Positions 11,554 through 22,095 of a stretch of 64,000 nt of DNA are shown here, one piece after another (the stretch's first letter is position 1; the number at the start of each line of letters is the position of its first letter). The notes beneath the pieces are model-generated. The model was not told the origin of the DNA and did no database searches. It was given only the letters and a program-made list of their open reading frames with translations. The stretch is from Tetmemena sp. SeJ-2015. Its lineage: Eukaryota > Ciliophora > Spirotrichea > Sporadotrichida > Oxytrichidae. The DNA is taken from positions 62,001-126,000 of the forward strand of contig JAJKFJ010022276.1 of the NCBI GenBank assembly GCA_027382625.1, in the 5' to 3' direction. A program made the position numbers and the translations under genes.

Positions 11554-13729
11554 TCATTTATCGTAAACTAGTTTCTGAAAGCTCTTTTCGCTTTCTGCTT
11601 TAATTTCAAACCCATCATACCTTGACTCTGCTATCTTTTACCGAACTGAGAATAATAATTCAAGCTGTCGTTTACATAGCTATTTAGAGATGATCCTTAT
11701 CCACTCCTCAGCTTCCTCTGTCTGTTTTAAGATCCAGAACTCCTCCCTTGAGAGTGAACTTATTCTTCCTACTAACCCTAATTAGATTTTAGTTGCTATC
11801 TCCGCAAGTCCATTATTTTCTAAAACTTTTCAAACTGTCCTGATTGCTTCAGTCTCATGAAGGATTGAGATTCTAGCTTATCTATTATCTCCTTCTTCAA
11901 TAGCTGATTCTAAAAATCCAAGACTCTCTTCATCATGGTTGATCTTTGTAAGTCTTCTTTGAGCTAGCTTTTATCTTTTGAAGTCTTGAGAATCTCTGGC
12001 TCATGGAAAGATTAATTTGGTTTCAAGGATCAAATAAAGCAAAGGCAAACATCATTATATGCTAAAATCTTGATGGCCTATTTCGAGAGAAGGTCCCTCT
12101 ACTTTAGTTCACAGATTGAGAGAATTTTAAATTAGAATAAGCTTTTTTGTGCTCTTCATTTTATCTGCTCTAGCCTCTATCAATAGTTGGGGAAGTACAT
12201 AAATTGGGCATTATGAGATTGGCTTCTTACACTCCTTGCCCAACTTATTCCTATATAAGGGATATTTCCTTAGAGTCGTTTCTCACTTCCTCATACCTTT
12301 CTTGCTCTTCAATCTTAATGATGAAACTGTTTTCCTAGCTTTGTCGGTCTAAAAGTTGATAATTCTCTTATGCATGTAATTTACTCTGACTATTTTAACT
12401 TGGAGACTGAGGATTTGCTGCATTCTAGTACTAAACTATTTTCTCTCTCGTTTTTGGTAGAGTTGAGAGTCTGTATTAAAGGTTAGCGCCTCCCTGCAAT
12501 CTCGTTGATTATCGATTTGGTGACTAAATGGGACTTAAACTAGTCCTAGACCTTTGAAATTGCTGCTGAGCTTATCTAAAAAATAAACATTAACCGTTAA
12601 TTTTTGTTTATAGATCTACTATAGTTGGCTTAATTTATGTACTTGTGCTATTCGAACTCATCTTTGTTATCTGTCGAGTCTCTCTCTACATCTGGGTGTC
12701 GATTCATCCACTTTATACTTTTAAGATAGTTGATGAAATACTGGTTGCTTTTTCCCAGGTCTTCCACCTTCCTCGCAAAAGGAAGTGAGTGTGCTAGTTG
12801 GCCTGATAATCTTATTATAGACATTCTAATCTACTCGCCACTCTTTGTTAGTCAAGGATGCCCTTCAAATCCCTGATTTGCATCTTGTTGGTGAACCCTC
12901 CTATGAATTTGAAATTGTCCCTTATCTGCTTCATCATCTCTCGCTTCTCTCGATCAATCAAATGCATCACTGTATTCACACCCGCTCGCTTTTTATTTAG
13001 TACGGCCAATTAAATTGAAATTAAATTAAGAAATGGAAAATTTTGGGAATAGGGCGCTAGTAGCAATTTGTGGCTCTCTTAGTAACTCATCAAGATTAAA
13101 TTTGTCAGCTTCAAACTTCATCTCAATGTAATCTAACTCAATGAGTCTATCTTTTATTTGTTGAAAATAGCTATTGTCGTTATTTAATAACTTTAATAAT
13201 GAAGATTCATTTAAAGAATTAAAAAAATTATTGGGTACTTCCTAATTAGCATTCGTAAGATTCTGGCTTGAATACGTAGCATCATTTCCCCCTTTAGAAA
13301 AGTATTTGCTTTTAGTTATCTTAGGGGGAGAAAGATTGCCACTCACGATCTACGTCTCATAATATGTTTAAAATTAATAAATACTCTCTTTTTATAAAAT
13401 ATCATTCTAGGGATATTCAGCTGTTGAGATCTATGTCTTGCTTCTGCTCTCATCCTTTACAATAAATGAGAATAAGTTTTAACTTTCAAAGGTTACAGTT
13501 TTAGTAGTAAAATATTTCAACTTACGATCTGATTGGTTGAGAAGGAAGTGGTTTAGTTCCTACTGATTAGTCTGCGAGCAGGTGACTGCTACTACATCTT
13601 TACAGCTTATTCAGGAGTAGAGTCAGGAGAATAGTTTCTTGCACGGTTATTTTGCCTAATCGATTGAGAGTGAGTGTATTAGTGCTGTTGTTTTAAAGGA
13701 GCGGAAATGTCTGTCGTCGTTAAAGACAT
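11554..13729 (-). CDS. unidentified protein with helical C-terminal half
   Basis: The start ATG is 13727-13729 (MSLTTTDISAPLKQQ). A GT-AG intron follows codon ~70 (13481-13525). The Ser/Asn-rich N-terminus leads into helical segments: DRLIELDYIEMKFEAD, MHLIDREKREMMKQIRD, GGFTNKMQIRDLKGILD, LGKSNQYFINYLKSIKW, and near the end SAIEEGDNRQARISIL and REEFWILKQTEEAEEW. It ends FQKLVYDK-TGA at 11554-11556. There is an in-frame TGA at about 11836 (AIRTV-TGA-KVLEN) and frame changes near 12820 and 13020; these need IES or intron removal. The repeated short helices suggest an armadillo/HEAT-like fold, an inference only. Confidence 0.5.
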
Positions 13730-14107
13730 ATTGAATCCAGATTTAATCTATCAAACTAGAGCTCTCAGGTGCTTTTTTAATTGATATATTCTACAAAATA
13801 TAAAACTCTCAATTTTATTCACTCTGTTTAGAAATTTTAATATAGACCAATTTATTCAGGAGGTGAGCTATTTAAATTTTTGGAATCATTTATTAGATTG
13901 AAATTGAAACACTTTTAAGTTGTTTAAAACTGTAATATAACATACTTTTCTGAAAGATTAGTAATTTTTAATTGCAAAAATTAATCATAATAAGGCGCTC
14001 AAAAGTCTTGGACTAATTTATTTTAATTGATTTAAAAATAACTTATTTTTAATTTCTATTGAATTTCTTCTGATATGGTAAATGAGAGATATAAATTATC
14101 TTTGTTT
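13730..14107. other. intergenic, AT-rich
   Basis: About 380 bp between two minus-strand genes, with long A/T runs near 13960-14060. I see no gene or repeat. Confidence 0.45.
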
Positions 14108-16697
14108 TCATATCTTTGCCTTGGAGATGTCTGGACTGGCTTTGTTCAAGATCTAAATCTTATCTGACAAAGTCAACTGAGACTATTTAAACTCGTCGTT
14201 GATATCGTGCAATTAAAAAATGGCACTATTTATTATAAAATAAGAAATAATGACTACTAATTAGCTGAAGTTCTTGGGAACAGATTAGATAGTTCCATCT
14301 TGCAGATTAAAGTAGTCATTCTAGGATAATTGCAAATTTTATTAGGATTCGTGCTTTTGATGGCGAGAGACCTGCTGCTGAGAATTGTAATGAACCTGCA
14401 TCGAAGTCTTATTCATTCTTTACCTGGGATCTGCGGCAATGTTTTCTTAGATAATCCATTTTCTTTTATCCATGCCTGCATCCTCCTTTTCCATATCCTC
14501 CAGGTCTTATTTGAGATCAAAATAATATCTTTAAGGAATAAGTGTGAATATTTGCTTTTGAGATCCTGATTAGTTGTATTGATAGTCTTTTGTCCCTCTG
14601 CAGAAATAATTCTGGGAACGTTTCTATGCACATACTAGGATCTAGGCCTGCTATTTTAGCGATTGGGGAAGGCTTTAAAGATAGGTTAGAAAACCTTATC
14701 TTAAGGAGTCTCATCCTGTATTTCGATTATATTCTTGGAGTTGTAATAAGTCCTGTCTCTTTAAAGCACGTTCTTAGCATTGGGAGTAAGTTCGTACTCT
14801 CCCTTCTTTATAATCGTCTTGCAAGAAGCCTTTTTATTGAATCTCTGCTCTGTATCTGGTCTAGTATTTTGAGCTGTCATTCTTCCATTAGACACATTTG
14901 AAGATACCAAGGTGCTGCCAATAATCTTATCACCTTTGGAGGGTTAAGACGACTTATAGGACATCAGCATCACTGTCATCTGAGTTTAACTATGAAGCAA
15001 GTTTGAGCTCATAGTTTCTTGCTCTCTTTCTTTCATGAGCGTTCGTTACTAATCATAGCTCTAAAGAGCTAAAACTTGAAGTGAAGGCTTCTAGTTGTTC
15101 CTATAGGACTGCCGACCTAAACTGGCTATGTTGCTGATTTCATTCATCACCTTCTCAAAATTGTTATTTGCATTAGAATGGTTCCTCTTGTTAGAGTTGA
15201 AGAAGTTGAGCTTACCCAAGCTTCTAGTAGATTAGTAAAAGTCCTTATAGTCGTTTCTCTGTTCAACTTTTGGAGTTCCATCTTCAACATCTTAACTATG
15301 AAATCGAGTGTTGCTTCTAGAGGCTGCGTTCACTTTATTAGAAGCTATTGCTGATTAAGCTCTTCCATACTTATTAGAAGCTTGGGCGGCTTGCAATTAT
15401 CTCATGCCCATTTAAGCACCAGTCGCCATACTATAAGCGTCATCGGTTTGTCCGAAGTTACTCGTCATCAATTAGTTATGCTCATCGTATACTTTGTTAG
15501 ATCGAGCTGTTGAGGTGACCTCGGTATCTGGATTATGAATAAGTCCTCTTGGTACCATCATAGGATTTTTAGGTAACTGCTAAGTTTGATAATGCTCATT
15601 ACTAGGTCTGAGCTCGCTCGGGTTAAGAAGGCTCTAAGTATTCTTCTCCTACTTTATCTGAGAAATGAGGGAACTAGAGTTAGAATCCCTTTAAGTGTTT
15701 ACGTTCCAGTAGAAGTTTAAAAGTTGCTTGTCGACTTAACGAAGTTTTCTGTTCTGTTTCTAGATCTAACTTATATGGGATTAAGTTTCAGAGTCCATCT
15801 GCTTAGATCCGAAACTCATGAGTTAAGGTTAATCTGAATAAAGAGCAACAAAATAAATGAATATACGTGATTAATCATAGTTTGTGCTCAGAGTCTATCT
15901 TCCACTTATAATTTGTAGAGCAGGATTTTAATTAGAGTTTTATGTGACGAGTCTTGCCTCTCCTTGTTCAATTAAATTACTGGAAGATTCCTTGTTTGAC
16001 TAAAGCCTTTCTAAGAATTGCTCATGGCTCCTCATCATATTTATTTGCGCATCTTTAAAATAGTAGATTTATAGTCTTAAAATTTAAAACTTGGATCTTT
16101 GTTATAGAGGAGCATAACTTTTTTCTGTTGATCTACTGGCATCTAGTATGCACTTAGTTTGCCAAATATCTTATTATTCTATTGATTCTTAACTTGCGTT
16201 TCAAGTAGGGTTCTATGAGGTGTTACTGCTCGACTCTAAGTCATAGACGCTGAAGGATATTGAGCAGTCTTTTACTTTTGATATAAGATAAAAATTTAAA
16301 TAATAATGAAGCGGATGATCTTTGAGGACTTCATCTTTATTGAAGATTGCTCTTGTTTATTAACTGTACTCTATATACTTTGATTGGCATAAAAAAATTT
16401 AAAATTTTAAAATTACTTCTTTAAAAAATTAAATTGGAAGGGTGTATCCTTTGAGAGACCAAACTTCTAGTTTGTATTAATTTTAACTATGGGTTTGGCC
16501 TGGATCTAATGCTTTGAAAAATTAATGTTCTTAGAAAGGCCGAGTGACTAAGTTTCATTCCTCACATGAGTATATGGATTTTAAACTAAGTACTGAGGCA
16601 TTTGTACAGATACCGCATTTTTAATAGGATAATTGTGGCTCGCGAGTTGGATATGATGCTTGGAGGAGCCAACTGGTTGTTGAGCTTTTATTTCCAT
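14108..16697 (-). CDS. Asn/Gln/Ser-rich low-complexity protein
   Basis: The start is ATG 16695-16697 (MEIKAQQPVGSSKHH). The frame runs through many Gln codons (TAA/TAG) with phrases such as ASMTQSRAVTPHRTLLE, SNKVYDEHNQLMTSNF and SRSLGKLNFFNSNKRNH. A basic aromatic block (NKTWRIWKRRMQAW) lies near 14480. Coding resumes after a TGA at 14413 with SRHQKHESQQNLQLS and ends at the TGA 14108-14110, so an IES or intron near 14410 is likely; another junction is near 16040. The composition suggests a disordered structural or regulatory protein. No conserved domain is recognised. Confidence 0.55.
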
Positions 16698-16875
16698 TAA
16701 ATCAAATTTATATATTTACTTAGAGAATGAAAGAGGACAGCAAACACAAATTAGTTTATTATAGACTCCTTTAAACTTTTTTACACTACGATAATAGCAA
16801 TAAAGAGGAAATATTAAAATAGTAGTGAGTTAAGTTACTCTCTCTCTTTCTCTCTTTGTGAAAAATTAAAATTTA

Positions 16876-18314
16876 TCAGTCTTCCTGCAAATTACTATCA
16901 GCTTAGTCTCTTCTCATTTGCTATTAGTCTTGACTGTATTCTATATTGTGCTAATTTATGTTGCTTTCCTCTCTTTCAGAGCCGTTTTCCTGCTCCCCAT
17001 TTTGGTAATCAATTTCTTAATGAGAGGGACCGTCAAATACATTTTAGCCATCCTCATCGAATTCACCTTCCTCTCTATCATTCAAATCTTGAGGCCCACA
17101 AACATCATTAAATACAGCAATCAGGTTCTCCATCCATTACTATGTCACTATTTCCTTCTTGCAAGAGAAAATCATCTTTCTCTCACTGATTCCCCACATG
17201 CCTGTACGATTAGACCAGGCGCCGGAGTGAGTGTTCAGAGAAGCCATTGCAGCTTTATTCAAGGGCTCTTCAGCCTTGTTATCCTCATCAGCTAATTTAA
17301 TGATGCATCATTTTAAATATTCTCTAGCTTAAAAAAGTTCCTTGATACGTCTTTTTGAAGTTCCCTCTGGAGAGCCGTGATTTTTCACTTTCTATTCCTT
17401 TTCCAGTTATTGAAGGAAATGGTTTCTTCTTCTAGTATCGGGTGCAAACAACTGCTCGTAATCAGGTCTCAGAAAGATATCTAGAAAATCATCTTTCATA
17501 AAGATCTCGAACATGTTCTTTGCCAAATCGTGTCCTTTCTTATCAGTTTTCTTCAATTAAAGCTAATAAATAGATGAGTATAGATTACTATAATTACAAG
17601 TCGACATTTATTCTCTCAATTGACTTAATTGCAATTACAGGGAAAGCCATTAAGGGCTTACCTGCTGCAAGTTAGGATCCTGGCTTATTGGCAAAGTATC
17701 TTACTGCTTTTCTAGTAACTTGTACCCATCTATCAATAAATACCCCGTTGAAGCCAGGCTTATACTTCTGCAACTCGCCTTGGAATAAGATGGGATCATC
17801 AGGGTCGATGAGATCTATTTCAAGATACGGATTAGGCTCCTCTTTTATCAAAGGTCTTCCACCCTGTACCGTACTCCCCTTGCAAGAAAAGGCTGTTCTC
17901 CTCCTATACAGGAGTGCATTTTAGACTTCTGTCTTGATTTTTACCTCCTCCAAAGCCTCGTCCTTTACTCTACTAGCTTTTAATTATTCCATCTCCATTT
18001 GAACATAACTCATTGACACTACATCCAAGATTTACGAGATCCAATTCATCTTTAGTAAGCTCTCTTTTAACTTTTGCCTTTGCCTAGTCATTGTAAACTA
18101 AGAACTTTTCTCTCTACCTCTCACTCGCTTCATCATCGATCGCTAGCTCATCTCCTTGCGCTTTCAAAATCATAAGCACCTTTTTAGGATCCCATTCTTG
18201 CTATGAAACTTCATAGCAGCTCTTATCAGTCTCAACTTCTCCTAACTTGTGATGACGCTTCAAGAATAGATCAATCTCTGTGTCTTTGCTAACTCCACTA
18301 TTACAGCCTCCCAT
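16876..18314 (-). CDS. PH-domain protein with N-terminal myristoylation motif
   Basis: It begins MGGCNSGVSKD at ATG 18312-18314: Gly2 with Ser6 fits N-myristoylation and Cys4 could be palmitoylated. A PH-like fold follows, FQGELQKYKPGFNGVF then RWVQVTRKAVRYFANK, the typical beta1-beta4 pattern with its Trp/Arg. After it comes KNMFEIFMKDDFLDIFLR and an acidic, Gln-rich tail ending ADSNLQED at the TGA 16876-16878. An in-frame TGA at 17308 disappears if a 21-bp TTA-flanked IES (17293-17313) is removed, giving EYLADEDNKAEE. A peripheral membrane signalling or trafficking role is inferred from the lipid anchor and PH domain. It lies 202 bp downstream of ERV46 on the same strand. Confidence 0.68.
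17293..17313. other. candidate IES, 21 bp, pointer TTA (minus) / TAA (plus)
   Basis: TAA at 17293-17295 is repeated at 17314-17316. Removal eliminates an in-frame TGA in the PH-domain gene and keeps the frame. The core AATGATGCATCATT is a perfect 14-bp palindrome. Confidence 0.45.
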
Positions 18315-18516
18315 TTTCTTTCAACTCGTACTTTTAATTTAATTAAAGTTTCAAAAGTCTCAATAACTACGGGCTTTAATTAAACCCTCGATCACCACTT
18401 TTATCCCAGCAAAGAAGCTGGGTATATTCAAATGATAGTGAAATATAAATAACATTACATTACGATTCTGCTCCAACATTTTCACTCCTTCTAATTTATG
18501 TTCTGTATTCACTGTT

Positions 18517-19699
18517 TCAACTAAGCTTTCCGATTCTCTTCTTGAATAATATTGAGAAAGATTTGTGGATGATTGCATCAATAATGCTGACAGCGGTGAA
18601 AATACCTCCAATGATAGCACAGATATGTACCATAAACATCGCTAGACTCTCTCTATCTTGAGAGAAGCCAACTGTCAAAGGGGAAAGCTCGTAGTTGAAC
18701 TTTAAAATGTTATTGCCTGTTCCAAAGTTAGTGTGGTCGTTGGCTGTCAACTAAATCATTTTCAAATAATGAATGAAGTTCATTTGTTATAGGATAGTTT
18801 AGTAAACATGATAAAGGTTGCCTGAGACATCCCTGAAATAGGAAGGAACAGCTATCAGATAGAAATTACCCTCAATAGACGCTGGGTTTCCCCTATCATC
18901 TAAATCAGCTTGCTCAACTTTCCCATCGAGGGGGCTGATCATTTGATGATCCCTAAACTTGCTCTTGATAAGATCAAAGTCCTGCTTCTTGCCGAAAGAA
19001 ATGTGCTGTATTTTATAACTAAAGTCAGGGATGAATCCCTCGTGCATGAGAGTCATCAGAATATCGTTAAATGCGTGGGTGGAAATGTGGAAGTTTCCTG
19101 GCACTCTGTTAATTTCAATATCTCCAATCAGTCTGCACCCTTCTTTCATTAAGCAAATACTTACTCTTTATATGATAGATTGGCTATTTCGCTGCAATCT
19201 ATTTCCTCACGAGATCAAAAACAGCTGATCTGTCGTTCTTATTGAAAGCATTAACCTCTGAGATGACTTGCTGTCTCTCATCGATTCTCCTCTTTACTAA
19301 GTTGCCTGCAACGTTCACATGATGAGTGCCCATGACATCTTGGACGTCCAAAGATACTATTTCGCAAGGGAAGTGCTCGAATATTATATCTACGTTGATA
19401 TTTAGCTTGTCTGTCACGTGACTTTGGTCCACTAGCATGTCTGTTTTAAAAATTCTCATTTCTTCATTCATGATTGTCTATTACTTTATATCTTGTTTTG
19501 GTCTCTACATTGAGATATCTGGAGATTTCTGTTAGACTGAGAATGCCCAAGAGCACGAAGCAAACAGTGGTGACTACAGAAAGTGTTTGTGCATTATTCT
19601 TAAAGACTTACGAAGTGCTCCGCAGAAAGTGGGTTCAGTGAGATCCTTGGGAACACGCTTGAAAATGTCTATACGTGCCAGCGACGAGCCTCTAGGCAT
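18517..19699 (-). CDS. ERV46: ERV46/ERGIC3-type COPII cargo receptor
   Basis: This is an ER-Golgi cycling membrane protein. It starts MPRGSSLARIDIFKRVPKD (ATG 19697-19699), the cytosolic N-terminus of the family. A TM segment (TVCFVLLGILSL) follows, then the lumenal domain: KLNINVDIIFEHFPCEIVSLD, DVQDVMGTHH, EGCRLIGDIEINRVPGNFHIS, DFSYKIQHISFG and ISPLDGK. It ends with ELSPLTVGFS, the second TM (VHICAIIGGIFTAVSII) and the family C-terminus RIGKLS-TGA (18517-18519). A GT-AG intron lies after GALR near 19580-19612. A 51-bp non-intron insert (18752-18802) is bounded by TTTA on the coding strand; removal joins YHV to QLTANDHTNFG. Confidence 0.9.
18752..18802. other. candidate IES, 51 bp, pointer TTTA (in ERV46)
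   Basis: TAAA (plus strand) at 18752-18755 is repeated at 18803-18806. Excision is in frame and removes a hydrophobic insert with no counterpart in the ERV46 lumenal domain. No GT-AG pair fits the junction. Confidence 0.65.
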
Positions 19700-20047
19700 T
19701 TTTAATATAAATTACAGAAATATTTAATTTCCTAAGGCTTTTCGCTAATTCTCACATCACCTTTTTTCTCTGGAAGGTGTGTGATAAAAGAATGAAAGCA
19801 TATGAATTAAAATATCAAATCATAAAATGCAGAAGAATAAGGAAGAGAGTAAAATTTAAAGCCAAAGTCAGTCTCCCTTTGAATACAGTAATGAACTACT
19901 CATAAATAATATATTTTCTCTTCTTGAAATAAGTTGCTGATATTTTTCCTTAGTGGCATTAAAATTCCAAAACAAAAAGAGGAAACTTGAGGAAAGGGGA
20001 GTTGAAATAGCAGATATTAAAGCTGTAAGAATCAGATAGAGTTTTAA
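19700..20047. other. divergent intergenic region
   Basis: About 350 bp of AT-rich DNA between the ERV46 start (minus) and the coiled-coil gene start (plus). It presumably carries both promoters. I see no distinct motif. Confidence 0.45.
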
Positions 20048-21518
20048 ATGAATTTACAGGAAAACCAAGTTAATCCAGTTGGCAAGCAGTTCAAGAAGAA
20101 TTAACCTCCTGGGAACGATAAAGACCAATCATTCAGAGCCTCCAAAGATAGCAAGAACGCAAAGCAATTTTTCTCGTCCTAACCAATAAATATCCCAAGT
20201 CAATGGATAGAAAACTGCGAGAAATTTCCAAGATAAAAACCCTTTTAATTCATCTTAACCAATTAGAAGTCAGAGTTAGGTCAAAGTGGAGGAGAGAAAT
20301 TAATTTCATAATTTCAAAAAACAGACCACTGGATTCAAAAGTAAACTTCTAAAAGGTCAACTATGGAGGCACAGCTTTCAAATCTAATGTACAAGTTCTC
20401 AACAAGAAAGCTTTGAATGAAGGCCAAACAAGATAAATGGCTGGCGCAATTCTTTAGGAGAATGGGTTTAAGACCTTCAGTCCTGCAGAGCTGAGCAAAT
20501 ATTTTATATCTTTAAAAAGAGTTAAATAAAGCAAACTTGGTAAGCTATTAGGAATTTATGCTTATAGACCTGAAGAGAGTTCAATAGCATTTGAAAAAGC
20601 TAGAAGCCGAAATTGATAGAGTCACTCTTGAGTAATCCCAAATGCTTGAGTCATTATAGGATTGCATTTCAAAGTATGAGATGGAGTTAGCAGCCATAGA
20701 AGATGATATCATTCGGAAGCAAGAAAAGACACAGATTTTTAAGTCTGCTATTGAGGAGATAAATGATAAATCTGGATCTAAACTTATCAACTGCAAGAAT
20801 CTTGATTCCGACATAGAGTCCTTAAAAGCTTCAATTAAACATTAGATGCTGAAGAGTAAGAGCTATCTAGAGTGCAACTTAACTTCAGTCAGATAAGAGG
20901 AACTTAAACTTGAAATAGAATAAACAGCATAAAATGTGGAAGCTCGATCAATTATAGAGAACAAGTACTACAGAGAAGTATTAACCCCTTTGGAAATTAA
21001 ATGCATCTAATCTAAACCAGGAATCTATTTTTGGGGAATCTTGTAAGACAAAGACTAGATAATTTCCCTTGGAGTTCAAAGAAAGTAATCAGAGAAATAA
21101 ACTTAAAACCTTACTGTTATTTCTACTGAAAACTATGATCGTGTTATTCTTTGTAGGATAGATTAGTAGATGGTTGTTCGACTCATCCTAGTACTTCTTT
21201 ATTTATTCTGCTTCCTATGCTTAGAAGAGATGCTTAAGTTTGGTTTTCAAGAACATCTCTGTCATAATTTTTGGAGATAGTTTTCACAGCTACATCAGCT
21301 AGAGAGTGCGAGAATCTTTTGACTTTGGGGATATTTAGAGTTCTGTTAAGATGAAAGATTTGCAACTTCCAACTACTTATTCAGCTAACAAGAAATAGGT
21401 CAAATATCATATAAAAATTAATTTCTTTTTTCCTTTTTTTTTAATTTTTTTAAGTCAAATAATAAATTTAAAAATTAAAATTTTCATTAAAAATAAATCT
21501 ATTTATAAAAATTTTTGA
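20048..21518 (+). CDS. coiled-coil protein, unidentified
   Basis: The start ATG is 20048-20050 (MNLQENQVNPVGKQF). A basic, Ser/Gln-rich N-terminal region of about 130 residues is followed by a long coiled coil from about 20580 (KKLEAEIDRVTLEQSQML, IRKQEKTQIFKSAIEEI, EELKLEIEQTAQNVEA). Next comes a more globular part (KPGIYFWGILQDKDQIISLG). The last segment reads NISVIIFGDSFHSYISQRV then ESFDFGDIQSSVKMKDLQL in another frame, so an intron or IES near 21150-21240 is needed. The true stop may be anywhere from 21420 to the TGA at 21516-21518. The tail-coil-globular layout recalls motor or tether proteins, but no diagnostic motif is visible. Confidence 0.5.
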
Positions 21519-21521
21519 TAT

Positions 21522-22027
21522 ATGAAAATGGTTTTAGAGATTAGAAAAGACCATTTTGAAATCTTGAAATAAAGCATCCCAATACTTCAAGATGATTCAC
21601 AAATTGCGGGATTGTGAAGGCTCTAAATCAGAGTAGATATATCTTCAATTCCTACACTTCAAGGGTCTCTCGAAGGATAGTTCTTCAGTCGACAAGATCC
21701 TTAAATTTAATAAATGTTCTAATTTGATCCTTTACTCTTTGAGGAAGCTAAAAGACTTTTGCTAAGCCATTTGCAATGAGACTCAGAGCTATTTGATTGA
21801 GAAAAAAGCTGAAGAGTTTTCAGCTGGATGCGCTTTTACAAGAGCACTCTTAGAATTGTGAGCCACAAAGAGATCATCATACTTGTAGTTGATCATCTTT
21901 ATAATCTAATTTCCCCGAGAGGAAAGATTTTATTGATGAATCAGAAGTTGGTCAAGTGCTGAACTCAAGCAAACCGCTGATGAAGATGCTTGAAGCTATG
22001 AAGAAGGTTAAATTATTTGGAAATTGA
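21522..22027 (+). CDS. small unidentified protein
   Basis: The start ATG is 21522-21524 (MKMVLEIRKDHFEILKQS). It then reads DSSSVDKILKFNKCSNLI and IEKKAEEFSAGCAFTRAL, and ends SSKPLMKMLEAMKKVKLF before the TGA 22025-22027. Frame breaks near 21620 and 21860 imply IESs or introns. The predicted length is about 140 residues, mostly helical. It is not recognised. Confidence 0.4.
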
Positions 22028-22095
22028 TTAGCAGTTTTAATGAGAGATTTCTTTAAAAGTATAAGAATAAATATTTATTGTTCATCCTTTAATAA

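Noticed and set aside
11830..11845. TGA read as tryptophan (AIRTV-TGA-KVLEN)
   Set aside because: The conserved tryptophans I could place in CCDC25, SAC1, NOL10 and the other recognised genes are all TGG, and TGA ends those genes. A junction or mutation is more likely than a changed codon meaning.
14330..14901. Plus-strand open frames over 14.3-14.9 kb
   Set aside because: They lie antisense to the Asn/Gln-rich gene (14108-16697), whose frame is much more coherent.
16918..17295. Membrane-like plus-strand frame of 125 codons
   Set aside because: It is antisense to the acidic tail of the PH-domain gene; the minus frame continues coherently to a TGA.
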